From assembly GCF_030388325.1 (NCBI RefSeq), contig NZ_CP103794.1, forward strand, positions 4,898,001 to 4,962,000: a stretch of 64,000 nt of DNA, written 5' to 3'. Source of the stretch: Flavobacterium johnsoniae. Lineage in GTDB: Bacteria; Bacteroidota; Bacteroidia; Flavobacteriales; Flavobacteriaceae. How positions within the stretch are numbered: position 1 is the first letter of the stretch; every line of letters starts with the position of its first letter. The notes beneath the pieces are model-generated. The model saw nothing but the letters and a program-made list of their open reading frames with translations, made no database searches and was not told where the DNA came from. This document shows positions 45,542 through 54,827 of the stretch, one piece after another. A program made the position numbers and the translations under genes.

Positions 45542-47089
45542 CTACTTTAACTCAAGTTGTTGAACACCAGAATAAGCATCGCCCCGCATTTTTTCAAAAT
45601 CCTTCACCATTTCTGATAATTTCTTCGGATTTGATTTTGCTACATTATTTTTCTGAGCGGGATCTTTTTTTACATTGTATAATTGATAACTTTTTTCCAT
45701 TCCAGTTTCAATCTGAACGTCGGCTATTACAGCGGGACCTTCATAAGGTGGAATCATCAACCAATCTCCCTTTCTCAGTAATGTTTTTGTATTCGCTTCA
45801 AGTATCAAAGAAGTTCTTCCTTTATCACTTTTTCCTAAAAAAACAGGCAAAATATCTTGACTATCCGTTGGACTTGCCTTTGCATCAATTAAGGTTGCCA
45901 ATGAAGCCATCAAATCCATTTGACACACTAAGGCATCGGATACTTTTGGCTTAATCGTTCCTTTCCAATACGTGATGAAAGGAACATGAGCACCCGCATC
46001 TAACAGACTGTATTTGCCTCCTCTTAAACCTCCTTTGGGGTCATGATTTCCTAATTTTTCAACCGCATCATCTTCATATCCATCATTTAAAACTGGTCCA
46101 TTATCACTAGAAAAAACAATCAAAGTATTCTCTAACATTCCTTCTGCTTCTAAACTTGCTACAAATTGACCAATTATCCAATCGGCCTCAAGGATTACAT
46201 CGCCACGTGGTCCCATACCCGATTTACCTACAAAACGAGGATGCGGTGTTCTAGGAACATGAGGTTCTTGTAAAGCATAGTACAAAAAGAAAGGTTTGTT
46301 TTTGTGTTCTTTTACATAAGTGGTCGCTTTTGCTAAAAAATGATCCGCCATATCTACGTCTGACCATTTTGCAGATTGTCCCCCTTTCATAAAACCAATT
46401 CTAGGAATTCCATTGACAATACTATTGTTATGTCCATGGTGCCATTTCATTTTTAGTAATTCAGGATTTTCAATTGCTGTAGGTTCTCCTGGGAAATTCT
46501 TATGGTAATTAACTTCAATTGGATCTTTAGGATCTAAGCCAACCACATTTCCATTCTCAATATAAACCGTAGGCACTCGATCTTGCGTTGCCGCCATAAT
46601 ATGTGAATAATCAAAACCTACTTCATTGGGTCCAGGAGAAATGTGTGCATTCCAGTTCACATTTCCTGTTCCTAAACCTAAATGCCATTTTCCGATAACG
46701 GCAGTTTCATATCCTTTTGACTGAAAAACCTTTGCAATTGTTTCTTGCTCGGTAGAAATCAACAAAGGAGCTGTTCCTGGTAAAATTTTGGCATCTTTAT
46801 TACGCCAAGGATACACCCCTGTTAAGATTCCATACCTACTTGGAGTACAAGTAGCAGAGGTCGCGTAACCATTTTTGAAAAGTATCCCCCCATTGGCCAA
46901 CTTATCAATATTTGGTGTTTGCAATGCAGTAGCACCATAACAGCTTAAGTCTCCATAACCCAAATCATCAAGGTAAATTAAAACTACGTTGGGGCGAGTT
47001 GTTTTAGTAACCTTAGTCTGAGCCAAGCAAGTTGTAGCGATTGTTAAACAAAGAAACGTTGCAAGTTTTAAATAGGGGGTAATTTTCAT
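45542..47089 (-). CDS. S1-family sulfatase
   Basis: 515 residues with a signal peptide (cleavage near residue 23). The formylglycine motif is CTPSR, with Cys81 to be oxidised by the maturation enzyme. Metal and sulfate contacts are in IYLDDLGYGDLSCYG, GKWHLG and FSSDNGP. It removes a sulfate ester from galactan oligosaccharides in the periplasm, for example from galactose or L-galactose-6-sulfate units. The S1 subfamily and position specificity cannot be told here. It is the only sulfatase in the window, which suggests that this part of the locus handles lightly sulfated galactan. It lies 19 bp before the GH3 gene. Confidence 0.92.
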   Translation of the reverse strand: MKITPYLKLATFLCLTIATTCLAQTKVTKTTRPNVVLIYLDDLGYGDLSCYGATALQTPNIDKLANGGILFKNGYATSATCTPSRYGILTGVYPWRNKDAKILPGTAPLLISTEQETIAKVFQSKGYETAVIGKWHLGLGTGNVNWNAHISPGPNEVGFDYSHIMAATQDRVPTVYIENGNVVGLDPKDPIEVNYHKNFPGEPTAIENPELLKMKWHHGHNNSIVNGIPRIGFMKGGQSAKWSDVDMADHFLAKATTYVKEHKNKPFFLYYALQEPHVPRTPHPRFVGKSGMGPRGDVILEADWIIGQFVASLEAEGMLENTLIVFSSDNGPVLNDGYEDDAVEKLGNHDPKGGLRGGKYSLLDAGAHVPFITYWKGTIKPKVSDALVCQMDLMASLATLIDAKASPTDSQDILPVFLGKSDKGRTSLILEANTKTLLRKGDWLMIPPYEGPAVIADVQIETGMEKSYQLYNVKKDPAQKNNVAKSNPKKLSEMVKDFEKMRGDAYSGVQQLELK

Positions 47090-47105
47090 AATAATTGTGT
47101 ATTAA

Positions 47106-48560
47106 CTAAGCTTTATGTCTAATGTAAAATGTTTTCTTTTCTAAATATTGTTCAAAACCATATTTACCATCTTCACCACCAGAACCAGATAATTTATATC
47201 CGTTGTGGAAGCCTTGGTGCTGCTCACCATGACCACGGTTTACATAAATTTCTCCGTACTCTAATTCGTCATTACATTTCATAATCGTGTTCATGTCATT
47301 GGTAAAAACCATCGCAGCCAAACCATATTCACAATCATTGGCAAAACCAATAACTTCTTCAAAAGTTTTGAATTTTAAAACAGGTAAAATTGGTCCAAAA
47401 GACTCTTCGTGAACAATAGTCATGTCTTGCGTAACATTGGTCAAAACAGTTGGTTCAAACCAATATCCCTTTTCAAATCCAGCACCCGTTGGTTTGTTTC
47501 CACCAGTGGCAACGGTTGCTCCTTCTTTGACACTCACAGCAACTAAATGTTCCATTGCTTTCAATTCCGCAGCGTTTACTTTTGGTCCCATATCTGTTTC
47601 TTCCAACATTGGATCACCTACTTTTAACGCTTTTACTTTTGGAATGAATTTTTCCATAAAAACATCATAGATATCCTCGTGCAAATACATACGTTCGTTA
47701 CAAGTACACACTTGACCACAGTTGTCAAAACGCGAATGTAAGGCAGCATCTACAGCCGCATCGATATCAGCATCAGCAAAAACGATAAAAGGTGCTTTTC
47801 CTCCTAATTCTAATTGAACGTGCGTTAAGTTATCTGCTGCATTACGAGCAATATCCTGACCTACAGGTGTAGAACCTGTCATGGTAACCATTTTAGTGAT
47901 TGGGCTTTTTACCAAAGCATTCCCCATAGCTCTACCTGGACCTGTAAGAATGTTGATAACCCCCGCAGGAATACCTACTTTATTGGCAATATTTCCTAAC
48001 TCTAAAGTAGACAAAGGAGTTTCAGAAGTTGGTTTAATAACAATACTGTTTCCTGCAATCAAAGCCGGTCCTAATTTACGAGCCGCTAAAGCAAAAGGAA
48101 AGTTCCAAGCCGTGATGGCAACGATTACGCCACGAGGCACTTTCTGAATCCAAATTTGCTCATTGGCATTATCAGAAGGAATAATATCTCCTTCGATTCT
48201 ACGAGCGCCTTCACAAGCATACTCGATAAAAGATGAAGCTACCGCTACTTCAAAACGAGCTACCTTTAATAATTTACCTTGCTCTTTTACAATTAATTGT
48301 GCTAGGTATTCAGCATTTGCTTTAATTTCGTTCGAGAATTTATATAGTAACTCTGCTCTTTCTCTGGCAGGTTTTTTCTTCCACTCTTTTTGAGCTTTAT
48401 CTGCAAAAGCTAAAGTTTCTAAAGCTTCTTCAGCAGTACCGTTTTGTACTCTTGCCACCACTTCTTCAGTTGCGGGACTTAAAACGTCAATTGTTTCTCC
48501 AGAAGTAGAAGTTCTCCACTCTCCGTTTATAAATAATTGGTATTCTTTAATTTCAGCCAT
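47106..48560 (-). CDS. Aldehyde dehydrogenase, probable 3,6-anhydro-L-galactose dehydrogenase
   Basis: 484 residues, cytoplasmic, close in style to lactaldehyde/glycolaldehyde dehydrogenase AldA. It has AWNFPFALAARKLGPAL, a cofactor-binding MTGSTPVG, general-base Glu251 in LELGGKAP, and nucleophile Cys285 in CGQVCTCNER. It should oxidise 3,6-anhydro-L-galactose to 3,6-anhydro-L-galactonate with NAD(P), the first step of its catabolism. The substrate is inferred from the cycloisomerase, GH117 and sugar-acid dehydrogenases in the same operon. It follows the SDR gene by 25 bp. Confidence 0.88.
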   Translation of the reverse strand: MAEIKEYQLFINGEWRTSTSGETIDVLSPATEEVVARVQNGTAEEALETLAFADKAQKEWKKKPARERAELLYKFSNEIKANAEYLAQLIVKEQGKLLKVARFEVAVASSFIEYACEGARRIEGDIIPSDNANEQIWIQKVPRGVIVAITAWNFPFALAARKLGPALIAGNSIVIKPTSETPLSTLELGNIANKVGIPAGVINILTGPGRAMGNALVKSPITKMVTMTGSTPVGQDIARNAADNLTHVQLELGGKAPFIVFADADIDAAVDAALHSRFDNCGQVCTCNERMYLHEDIYDVFMEKFIPKVKALKVGDPMLEETDMGPKVNAAELKAMEHLVAVSVKEGATVATGGNKPTGAGFEKGYWFEPTVLTNVTQDMTIVHEESFGPILPVLKFKTFEEVIGFANDCEYGLAAMVFTNDMNTIMKCNDELEYGEIYVNRGHGEQHQGFHNGYKLSGSGGEDGKYGFEQYLEKKTFYIRHKA

Positions 48561-48585
48561 TTTACTCCAATTTTAAATATTAATA

Positions 48586-49356
48586 TTAACGTCCCATCCA
48601 GCCACCATCAACAAGCATCGTTGTACCGTGCATGTAAGACGCTGCTTCAGAGCATAAGAAAACAGTTGGTCCAGCAAAATCTTCTGGTTTACCCCAACGA
48701 CCTGCTGGTATTCTTGATAAAATAGATGCAGAACGAATTGGGTCATTACGCAAGGCTTCTGTATTATCAGTATCAATATATCCTGGAGCAATAGCGTTTA
48801 CATTTACACCTTTACCTGCCCATTCGTTAGCAAAAGCCATTGTTAATTGACCGATAGCTCCTTTACTGGCAGCGTATCCTGGAACTGTAATTCCACCTTG
48901 GAATGTTAATAAAGAAGCTGTAAATACTACTTTGCCACTTCCTCGACCAACCATATCTTTACCAATTTCTCTAGTCAAGATAAATTGTGCATTTTGATTT
49001 ACTTCGACTACTTTGTCCCACATTTCATCTGGGTGCTCTGCTGCTGGCGCTCTAAGAATAGTTCCTGCATTGTTTACTAAAATATCAATCTGAGGAAAGT
49101 CAGCTTTGACAGCTTCAATAAAGGCATACAAAGACTCTCTATTACTAAAGTCACAAGCGTATCCTTTAAACTTTCTTCCTAAAGCAGTTACTTCTTTTTC
49201 AACTGCACTTCCTTCTGTTTCTAATGAAGCACTTACTCCAATCACGTCAGCACCAGCTTGCGCTAAACCAATAGCCATTGCTTTTCCAATTCCTCTTTTG
49301 CAACCTGTTACCAAGGCTACTTTTCCTTTTAAACTAAATGTATCTAAAACACTCAT
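48586..49356 (-). CDS. Short-chain dehydrogenase, KduD-like
   Basis: 256 residues, classical SDR. It has the cofactor loop TGCKRGIG (near 18-25), NNAG, a catalytic Tyr-Lys in YAASK, and APGYIDTDNTEAL. It resembles KduD-type 2-deoxy-gluconate dehydrogenases that interconvert 2,5-diketo-3-deoxy-gluconate and KDG. In the anhydrogalactose pathway proposed for agar degraders, a reductase of this type makes KDG from 2,5-diketo-3-deoxy-L-galactonate, which fits its place beside the zinc dehydrogenase that would make that diketone. A 120-bp spacer separates the two genes. Confidence 0.87.
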   Translation of the reverse strand: MSVLDTFSLKGKVALVTGCKRGIGKAMAIGLAQAGADVIGVSASLETEGSAVEKEVTALGRKFKGYACDFSNRESLYAFIEAVKADFPQIDILVNNAGTILRAPAAEHPDEMWDKVVEVNQNAQFILTREIGKDMVGRGSGKVVFTASLLTFQGGITVPGYAASKGAIGQLTMAFANEWAGKGVNVNAIAPGYIDTDNTEALRNDPIRSASILSRIPAGRWGKPEDFAGPTVFLCSEAASYMHGTTMLVDGGWMGR

Positions 49357-49388
49357 TATCTTTTTTTTTTAAATTATTTATTCTTAGT

Positions 49389-49461
49389 ATTAAAAACGAT
49401 TCCCGATACATTTCTTGCTCCTTTTCACTCCACAAAAAACACTCGAACAGACGTTTTTAAT
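49389..49461. promoter_or_regulatory. Inverted repeat in the ADH-SDR spacer
   Basis: ATTAAAAACG (49389-49398) and CGTTTTTAAT (49452-49461) are exact reverse complements 53 bp apart, inside the only long gap (120 bp) of the eight-gene operon. A second promoter or partial attenuator is possible. Confidence 0.3.
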
Positions 49462-49476
49462 AATTACACTAACGGA

Positions 49477-50493
49477 TTACAATTGGCAGTCCATCAATAC
49501 TTTTAATCCTTCTGGATTTTTGTCGATGTTTTCAAAAACCTGTTGAATATTACTTAACGGTTGTACATCGGTAATCATTTGTTCAAAAGGCAATTCGTTG
49601 GCAGTGATCAATTCAATTGACTTTTCATAATCTTCTTTCTCGTAAACACGCGCTCCGATTAAGTTTAATTCTTTCCAGAAAAATTTAAACAAATCCACTT
49701 CTTTTTTAACCCCGTGTATAGCTACCATTACAATTCGCCCACGAATACCAGCTACCTCACACATGATATCTAAAGCGGGCTGTACACCAGCTACTTCAAA
49801 TACAACATCAGCTCTGCGGTTTTCCGTTTTGCTCTTTACATATTCAACTAAATCGACCTCAATTGGACTTACAGCGTCAAAACCAAGTTCTTTTGCTTTT
49901 GCAATACGATTTGGATTTACTTCTGAAATAATAACCTGCGCCCCTACTTCTTTAGCTACCATGGCTACTAATAGTCCGATTGGGCCTCCTCCTAAAACGA
50001 CTGCTGTTTCTCCTCTTACCAATCCACTTCTGCGAACATCGTGTGTTGCTACAGAAAGCGGTTCAATTAGTGCCGCTAATTTTAAATCTGTAGAAGCTTT
50101 TAATTTATGAAGGACGAAAGTGGGCACATTCCAATATTGTTGCATCGCACCTTCACTATCAATTCCGATAAACTTCAACTCTTCACAAATGTGATTGAAA
50201 CCTTTATCAGATGCTTTTACTTTTCTATCATCTAAAGGACGCACTACAATTTTGTCTCCCACCTCAAAATCCGTAACGCCTTCTCCAACTGCATCTACCA
50301 CACCTGACATTTCATGCCCGATTGTTTCTGGAATACTTACGCGTTTGTCCATCATTCCGTGGTAAATGTGTACATCGGTTCCACATACTCCTACATAGGC
50401 AACTTTAATTCGTACTTCACCTTCAGCAGGTGCTACAATTTCTTTATCAATTACTGAAAAGGTTTTATTACCTTCATATCTAGTTGCTTTCAA
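49477..50493 (-). CDS. Zinc-type sugar-acid dehydrogenase, probable L-KDGal 5-dehydrogenase
   Basis: 338 residues, medium-chain dehydrogenase of the threonine/sorbitol dehydrogenase branch. Catalytic zinc ligands are in VCGTDVHIYHG and GHEMSG; the cofactor loop is VLGGGPIGLLVAMV. The usual four structural-zinc cysteines (CxxCxxC pattern) are missing from the lobe around residues 85-115, which has only one Cys (HICEE). Its expected role is to oxidise 2-keto-3-deoxy-L-galactonate to the 2,5-diketo acid that the SDR then reduces to KDG. That role follows from operon context; the sequence alone says only polyol or sugar-acid dehydrogenase. Confidence 0.85.
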   Translation of the reverse strand: MKATRYEGNKTFSVIDKEIVAPAEGEVRIKVAYVGVCGTDVHIYHGMMDKRVSIPETIGHEMSGVVDAVGEGVTDFEVGDKIVVRPLDDRKVKASDKGFNHICEELKFIGIDSEGAMQQYWNVPTFVLHKLKASTDLKLAALIEPLSVATHDVRRSGLVRGETAVVLGGGPIGLLVAMVAKEVGAQVIISEVNPNRIAKAKELGFDAVSPIEVDLVEYVKSKTENRRADVVFEVAGVQPALDIMCEVAGIRGRIVMVAIHGVKKEVDLFKFFWKELNLIGARVYEKEDYEKSIELITANELPFEQMITDVQPLSNIQQVFENIDKNPEGLKVLMDCQL

Positions 50494-50517
50494 TTTATTT
50501 TTATTTTAATATTATTA

Positions 50518-51768
50518 TTATTTATGCATGTTTTCAGCTTTCTCTTCTTTTCCTTTAACTGATTTTTCACCTGGAGCCACGTGAGTTGTTTTTCTTTCCG
50601 ATGAGAAACGCATGATACTTTGATAATTCCAGTTGTTGTATTTATGAGTGAGTCCCCAACGCAAAGCTTCGGTTGGCTCTTTTTCATTATCGGCAGTTCT
50701 GTTTATACCAATGGCATGTGGAGCATCTTTTATAGAAGCTTTGATTTCAAAATTGATTCCGTCAGGTGACCACTGTATCGTGTTTTTTTCAGGTCCATCG
50801 GTCGTGATTAAGGAAGCAATTCCGCCATTATAAGGCCATACACAAATTTCGTGACCACTATTACTAATTGGGTTATAAGGTGATTTTACATAAGGGCCAA
50901 GAGGATTATCTGCTATAGCAACCCCATGACGAATTTGACGACCACCGAAAGTCATTTCTTCTCCCATTTGTTCCCCTTTGTAATACAAATAGAATTTTCC
51001 TTTATAAGGCAAAATACAAGGGTCGTGTGTTTTATGACTATCAAAATCCCCTTTTTTCTCTACCAGAAAACGGTTGTCTTCCGTACCTTTCCATATACCA
51101 TTTTCAGCTGGGGCCAACACTGGAGCATCCAATTTTGTCCAAGGACCATCTGGCGAAGTTGACCAAGCCATACCTACTTTTTCTTTTACACGTACATTGT
51201 ATATTCCTTCGACAGTTTGGTAGCATAAATAATATTTTCCATCCCATTTCATGATTTCAACAGTAAAAACCGAACGATCATCGTAAGAACCTTTTTTCCC
51301 TCTTGCCACTGCTATGCCTTCTTCTTTCCAAGTCCAACCATCTGTAGAAGTAGCGTACCAAATATCACATCGATCCCACGGAAATACTTTTTTATTTTCC
51401 ATATCCCCACCAAAACCTTCAGTAGGTCCGGTGCTTTTAGAATACCACACATAATACTTGCCGTTTTCCTGGATAATTCCACTTGGATCACGACGCACTA
51501 CTCCCTCTTCATAAGCCAAATCACCTTTTAAGGTTTGTGGTTCACCAAATTCAATAAACCATTCGTTTCCTAAAGATTGATCCCATTTTAAGGCTCTTTT
51601 AGTAGCCGCACTTAAATGATCAACATCTTTAATACCATATTTGTCTTGATATTTTATAGCCAATTCTCTAAGCTCTTTCTCCTCTTTTTTAGACTGAGCT
51701 GTAGCCGATGTAAATGCCAACCCTAAAGAGAGCATGCCCATCATTACTGTTCTTGTTGTAGTATTCAT
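50518..51768 (-). CDS. ahgA: GH117 alpha-1,3-(3,6-anhydro-L-galactosidase)
   Basis: 416 residues with a signal peptide (cleavage near TATAQ, residue 25), a short helical N-terminal segment that in the family swaps between subunits, and a five-bladed propeller. Key residues are present: Asp94 in VRRDPSG, Asp249 in THDP, and His306/Glu307 in NSGHE. The text is strongly like Zobellia AhgA ([28 protein letters not shown]). It releases 3,6-anhydro-L-galactose from the non-reducing end of neoagaro-oligosaccharides in the periplasm. Second gene of the operon, between GH2 and the dehydrogenase. Confidence 0.94.
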   Translation of the reverse strand: MNTTTRTVMMGMLSLGLAFTSATAQSKKEEKELRELAIKYQDKYGIKDVDHLSAATKRALKWDQSLGNEWFIEFGEPQTLKGDLAYEEGVVRRDPSGIIQENGKYYVWYSKSTGPTEGFGGDMENKKVFPWDRCDIWYATSTDGWTWKEEGIAVARGKKGSYDDRSVFTVEIMKWDGKYYLCYQTVEGIYNVRVKEKVGMAWSTSPDGPWTKLDAPVLAPAENGIWKGTEDNRFLVEKKGDFDSHKTHDPCILPYKGKFYLYYKGEQMGEEMTFGGRQIRHGVAIADNPLGPYVKSPYNPISNSGHEICVWPYNGGIASLITTDGPEKNTIQWSPDGINFEIKASIKDAPHAIGINRTADNEKEPTEALRWGLTHKYNNWNYQSIMRFSSERKTTHVAPGEKSVKGKEEKAENMHK

Positions 51769-51791
51769 ACGTATCGTTTTTTTTAATTAGT

Positions 51792-54335
51792 TTATTTTTG
51801 AGTAATTTTTATTGTATTGCTTTCTAGATTGCTTGTTTTAGCTTTTATACTAATGTTTGAAGATTGGTCTTTTTTGGATTGTATAATAAATAGGCATCTT
51901 CCTTGACTCAAGACAATTTTATTAGACTGAAAATCCTGTACATTACCCACAGCTCCATTATCAATCCCTAGAACTTTAGCTTTTCCTTCAACCGTAAAGC
52001 TAATCTCAGGATTAAAAGTTTTTATTGGATTACCATCAGCATCAACAACTTGAGCTACAATGTGAGCCACTTGATAACCGTCTGCATTTATCAATGTTCT
52101 ATCCGTTGTCAACTTAATAGCATGGGGTTTTGAAGGCGTTATTAATTTCGTTTGAACAGTTTTTCCTTTATGAGTGCCTTTAGCGTAAAGTGTACCTTTC
52201 TGATACGGAACAGACCACTTGTAAATATGATCTTCAAAATCTGCCAATTTTTTCTTCCCAAGAGACACTTCATTCAAAAACAATTCTACTTCATCACAAT
52301 TGGAATAAATTTCTACTATTGTTCTAGTACCGTTTGCATACTCCCAATGTTCATTTACATCTTGCCAAACCCATAGCGCTGTTTCCCAGGCACCTTTTTT
52401 CTTTTCAACAGGCTGCCCTGTTTTTTCATCAACTTTATAATTTGATTTTTCTTCTGTTTGGGTAGCAATGTATAATTCAGGTGCATCATTCCATAGCGAC
52501 TTCATCATGTGGTAAGAAGGCTTTTCAAATCCCGCAAAATCAAGCATACCGCTGTCAGTTCCTTTTTTTGGCCATCTTTTGTTAGATTCTCCCAAATAGT
52601 CAATTCCAGTCCATAAAAAAGTTCCAGATACAAACGGACGATCCAATATGGCTTTCCATTCATGCCATTGTACCAAATTCTCAGTACCCATTATAATTTT
52701 ATTTGGATAGTTTTTATGTCCGTAGTCATACATTACGCGACGGTAACTGTAGCCCAAAATATCTACTGCATCTCCAAAACCGTTTATATGACTAACCGAT
52801 GGCAATATGGAATTTGCAATAACATATCGGGTTGTATCCATTTCTCTCGTCCATTTTGCCAATTTATGAGCTGTTTCACCAATATTGTATTTTTCTTTTG
52901 GACTGGTTTCATACCTTCTCTTAATTTCTTCTGGACCAATAGGTGGAATAGACCAGAAATAATTACCATCCCAATTCATATTAAAGAAACCCGTTGCATC
53001 AACTGATCTTTGATATGTCCACTCTATTTCGTTACCAATGCTCCACTGAAAAATTGAAGCATGATTTCGGTCGCGTAACATCGTGTTTTTTAAATCACGT
53101 TCTGCCCAGTCCTGAAAATGTTCGCCATAACCACGTGTAATGTAATCTACCGACTTCTCTTTCATATTCAAGCGTTTGTCTTTTGGATTATCCCATTCGT
53201 CAAAAAACTCATCTTGAACCAGAAATCCCATCTCGTCACACAAATCGATAAATTCTGCCGATCCTGGATTATGAGAAATACGAATCGCGTTTACTCCTGC
53301 TTCTTTCAACTTCACAAAACGTCTTCTCCAAACATCCTTAGGCACAGCAGCACCAACCAATCCTCCATCATGATGCAAACACACTCCTTTTATTTTCATG
53401 TTTTTGCCATTCAAATAAAAACCAGTGTTAACATCAAACTTTATAGTACGCACACCAAAAGTCGTAATCGTTTCATCAACCGATCGTCCATTTTGTCGAA
53501 TCGTGATTTTTGCATGATAAAGGTTGGGAGAATTCACATCCCATAAAGCAGGATTTGCAATAGTTGTTCTTAGCGCTAGTTCTTTTTCTTTTCCTGCATT
53601 CAAGCTAAGTTTCGTCGTTTCTTCTGCTACCTTCTTATTAGTAGCGTCTAGAATTTCGGCAACTACTTCAAAATCCTGAGTCGTATCAAAAGCATTCTTT
53701 ACTTTAACTTCTACATTTACTTCACTTTTTTCTTTTGTAACTGCAGGAGTTGTGATATAAGTACCCCAAATAGGAACGTGCAATTTGTTTTTGGCAATTA
53801 ATTTTACATTTCTATAAATTCCCGAACCTGTATACCAGCGGCTGTCAGCGTATCTTGAATGATCTACCTTTACTTTCACCGTATTTTTATTATCACCTAT
53901 ATAAGGAGTGATGTCATAATAAAATGGAGAATATCCATAAGGATGCTCACCCAGCTTTTGATCATTTAACCAAACTTCGCTGTTATTATAAATTCCATCA
54001 AAAAGAATATAATGTAAGGTATTGGATTCTTTACCTAGTGAAAAATCTTTTTCATACAAACCAATTCCACCTACTTTATATCCAGTAGCTCCTTCTCCTT
54101 TAATAGAGTCAAAACTAAAAGTGGCACTCCAATCATGCGGTAAATTAATTTCTTCCCAGTTATTCACACCCGCCTGTTCTGCTCTTTCCAATTTAAACCT
54201 CCAGTCAAAATTAAAATCAGAACTAGTCCCGTCTGTTTTTGAAGCTGTACAACCATATAAAGCCATACACAATATACTTCCGTAAGAAATCTTTTTCAGT
54301 ACATTATACCTCTTCTTTTTTAAATTCTTTTTCAC
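51792..54335 (-). CDS. GH2 beta-galactosidase, lipoprotein
   Basis: 847 residues. After a basic start comes a lipobox (MALYGC, Cys29), then the GH2 jelly roll ([16 protein letters not shown]), an Ig domain, a TIM barrel with acid/base Glu in SIGNEIEW and nucleophile Glu in [10 protein letters not shown], and C-terminal DUF4982 and Ig-like domains. It is the type of GH2 that removes galactose from the non-reducing end of agaro-oligosaccharides, alternating with the GH117 encoded 23 bp downstream. It is anchored in the cell envelope. As first gene of the eight-gene anhydrogalactose operon, it is preceded by copy 4 of the shared motif. Confidence 0.92.
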   Translation of the reverse strand: MKKNLKKKRYNVLKKISYGSILCMALYGCTASKTDGTSSDFNFDWRFKLERAEQAGVNNWEEINLPHDWSATFSFDSIKGEGATGYKVGGIGLYEKDFSLGKESNTLHYILFDGIYNNSEVWLNDQKLGEHPYGYSPFYYDITPYIGDNKNTVKVKVDHSRYADSRWYTGSGIYRNVKLIAKNKLHVPIWGTYITTPAVTKEKSEVNVEVKVKNAFDTTQDFEVVAEILDATNKKVAEETTKLSLNAGKEKELALRTTIANPALWDVNSPNLYHAKITIRQNGRSVDETITTFGVRTIKFDVNTGFYLNGKNMKIKGVCLHHDGGLVGAAVPKDVWRRRFVKLKEAGVNAIRISHNPGSAEFIDLCDEMGFLVQDEFFDEWDNPKDKRLNMKEKSVDYITRGYGEHFQDWAERDLKNTMLRDRNHASIFQWSIGNEIEWTYQRSVDATGFFNMNWDGNYFWSIPPIGPEEIKRRYETSPKEKYNIGETAHKLAKWTREMDTTRYVIANSILPSVSHINGFGDAVDILGYSYRRVMYDYGHKNYPNKIIMGTENLVQWHEWKAILDRPFVSGTFLWTGIDYLGESNKRWPKKGTDSGMLDFAGFEKPSYHMMKSLWNDAPELYIATQTEEKSNYKVDEKTGQPVEKKKGAWETALWVWQDVNEHWEYANGTRTIVEIYSNCDEVELFLNEVSLGKKKLADFEDHIYKWSVPYQKGTLYAKGTHKGKTVQTKLITPSKPHAIKLTTDRTLINADGYQVAHIVAQVVDADGNPIKTFNPEISFTVEGKAKVLGIDNGAVGNVQDFQSNKIVLSQGRCLFIIQSKKDQSSNISIKAKTSNLESNTIKITQK

Positions 54336-54827
54336 TCTATGTTTTTTTAATTAACTATAAAGAGATTGTTTCTCTTTTAACTATTTGTGTTTTTTTATTG
54401 AGTTTCATTATTCTTTTATTCTGAACATGACAGAATAATCAAATAGACAATCCAAATAAAAAATTAAGTATCGGATTACATTAAGCAACAATGATCGTTA
54501 GTATATTTATTTCACAAATTCATTTCGCAACAAATTTGTCTTTTAATATAAAATTATATATATCATAATTTAAATAGATTTAAATAGCACAATACATATA
54601 AAAACCTTTTATTTTTTATGAATAAACAGCATTAGCAAATATGGTGATAATAAGAGATATAGTAACATATAAGCAACTAGACATAAACTGAACATTGCTA
54701 AAATCGAGAGGTATTGCACACAAAATAAACTAGACAATTTTTATATTGCACTTGTTATTAAGTACAATACTATAAGCAAACCCCATTAACTTACATTTTT
54801 TTCATATAAATTTAATCATCAAGATTT
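54336..54827. other. Divergent regulatory region, 492 bp
   Basis: AT-rich and gene-free; it must hold the promoters of the minus-strand GH2/GH117/AHG operon and the plus-strand regulator gene. It carries motif copy 4 (54676-54694) and a partial copy AACTAGACA at 54729-54737, both on the minus strand. Confidence 0.6.
54676..54694 (-). promoter_or_regulatory. Shared 19-nt motif, copy 4 (AHG operon)
   Basis: On the plus strand ACTAGACATAAACTGAACA; read on the minus strand it is TGTTCAGTTTATGTCTAGT, one mismatch from copies 1-3. It points toward the GH2 gene, 341 bp upstream of its start. Confidence 0.65.
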
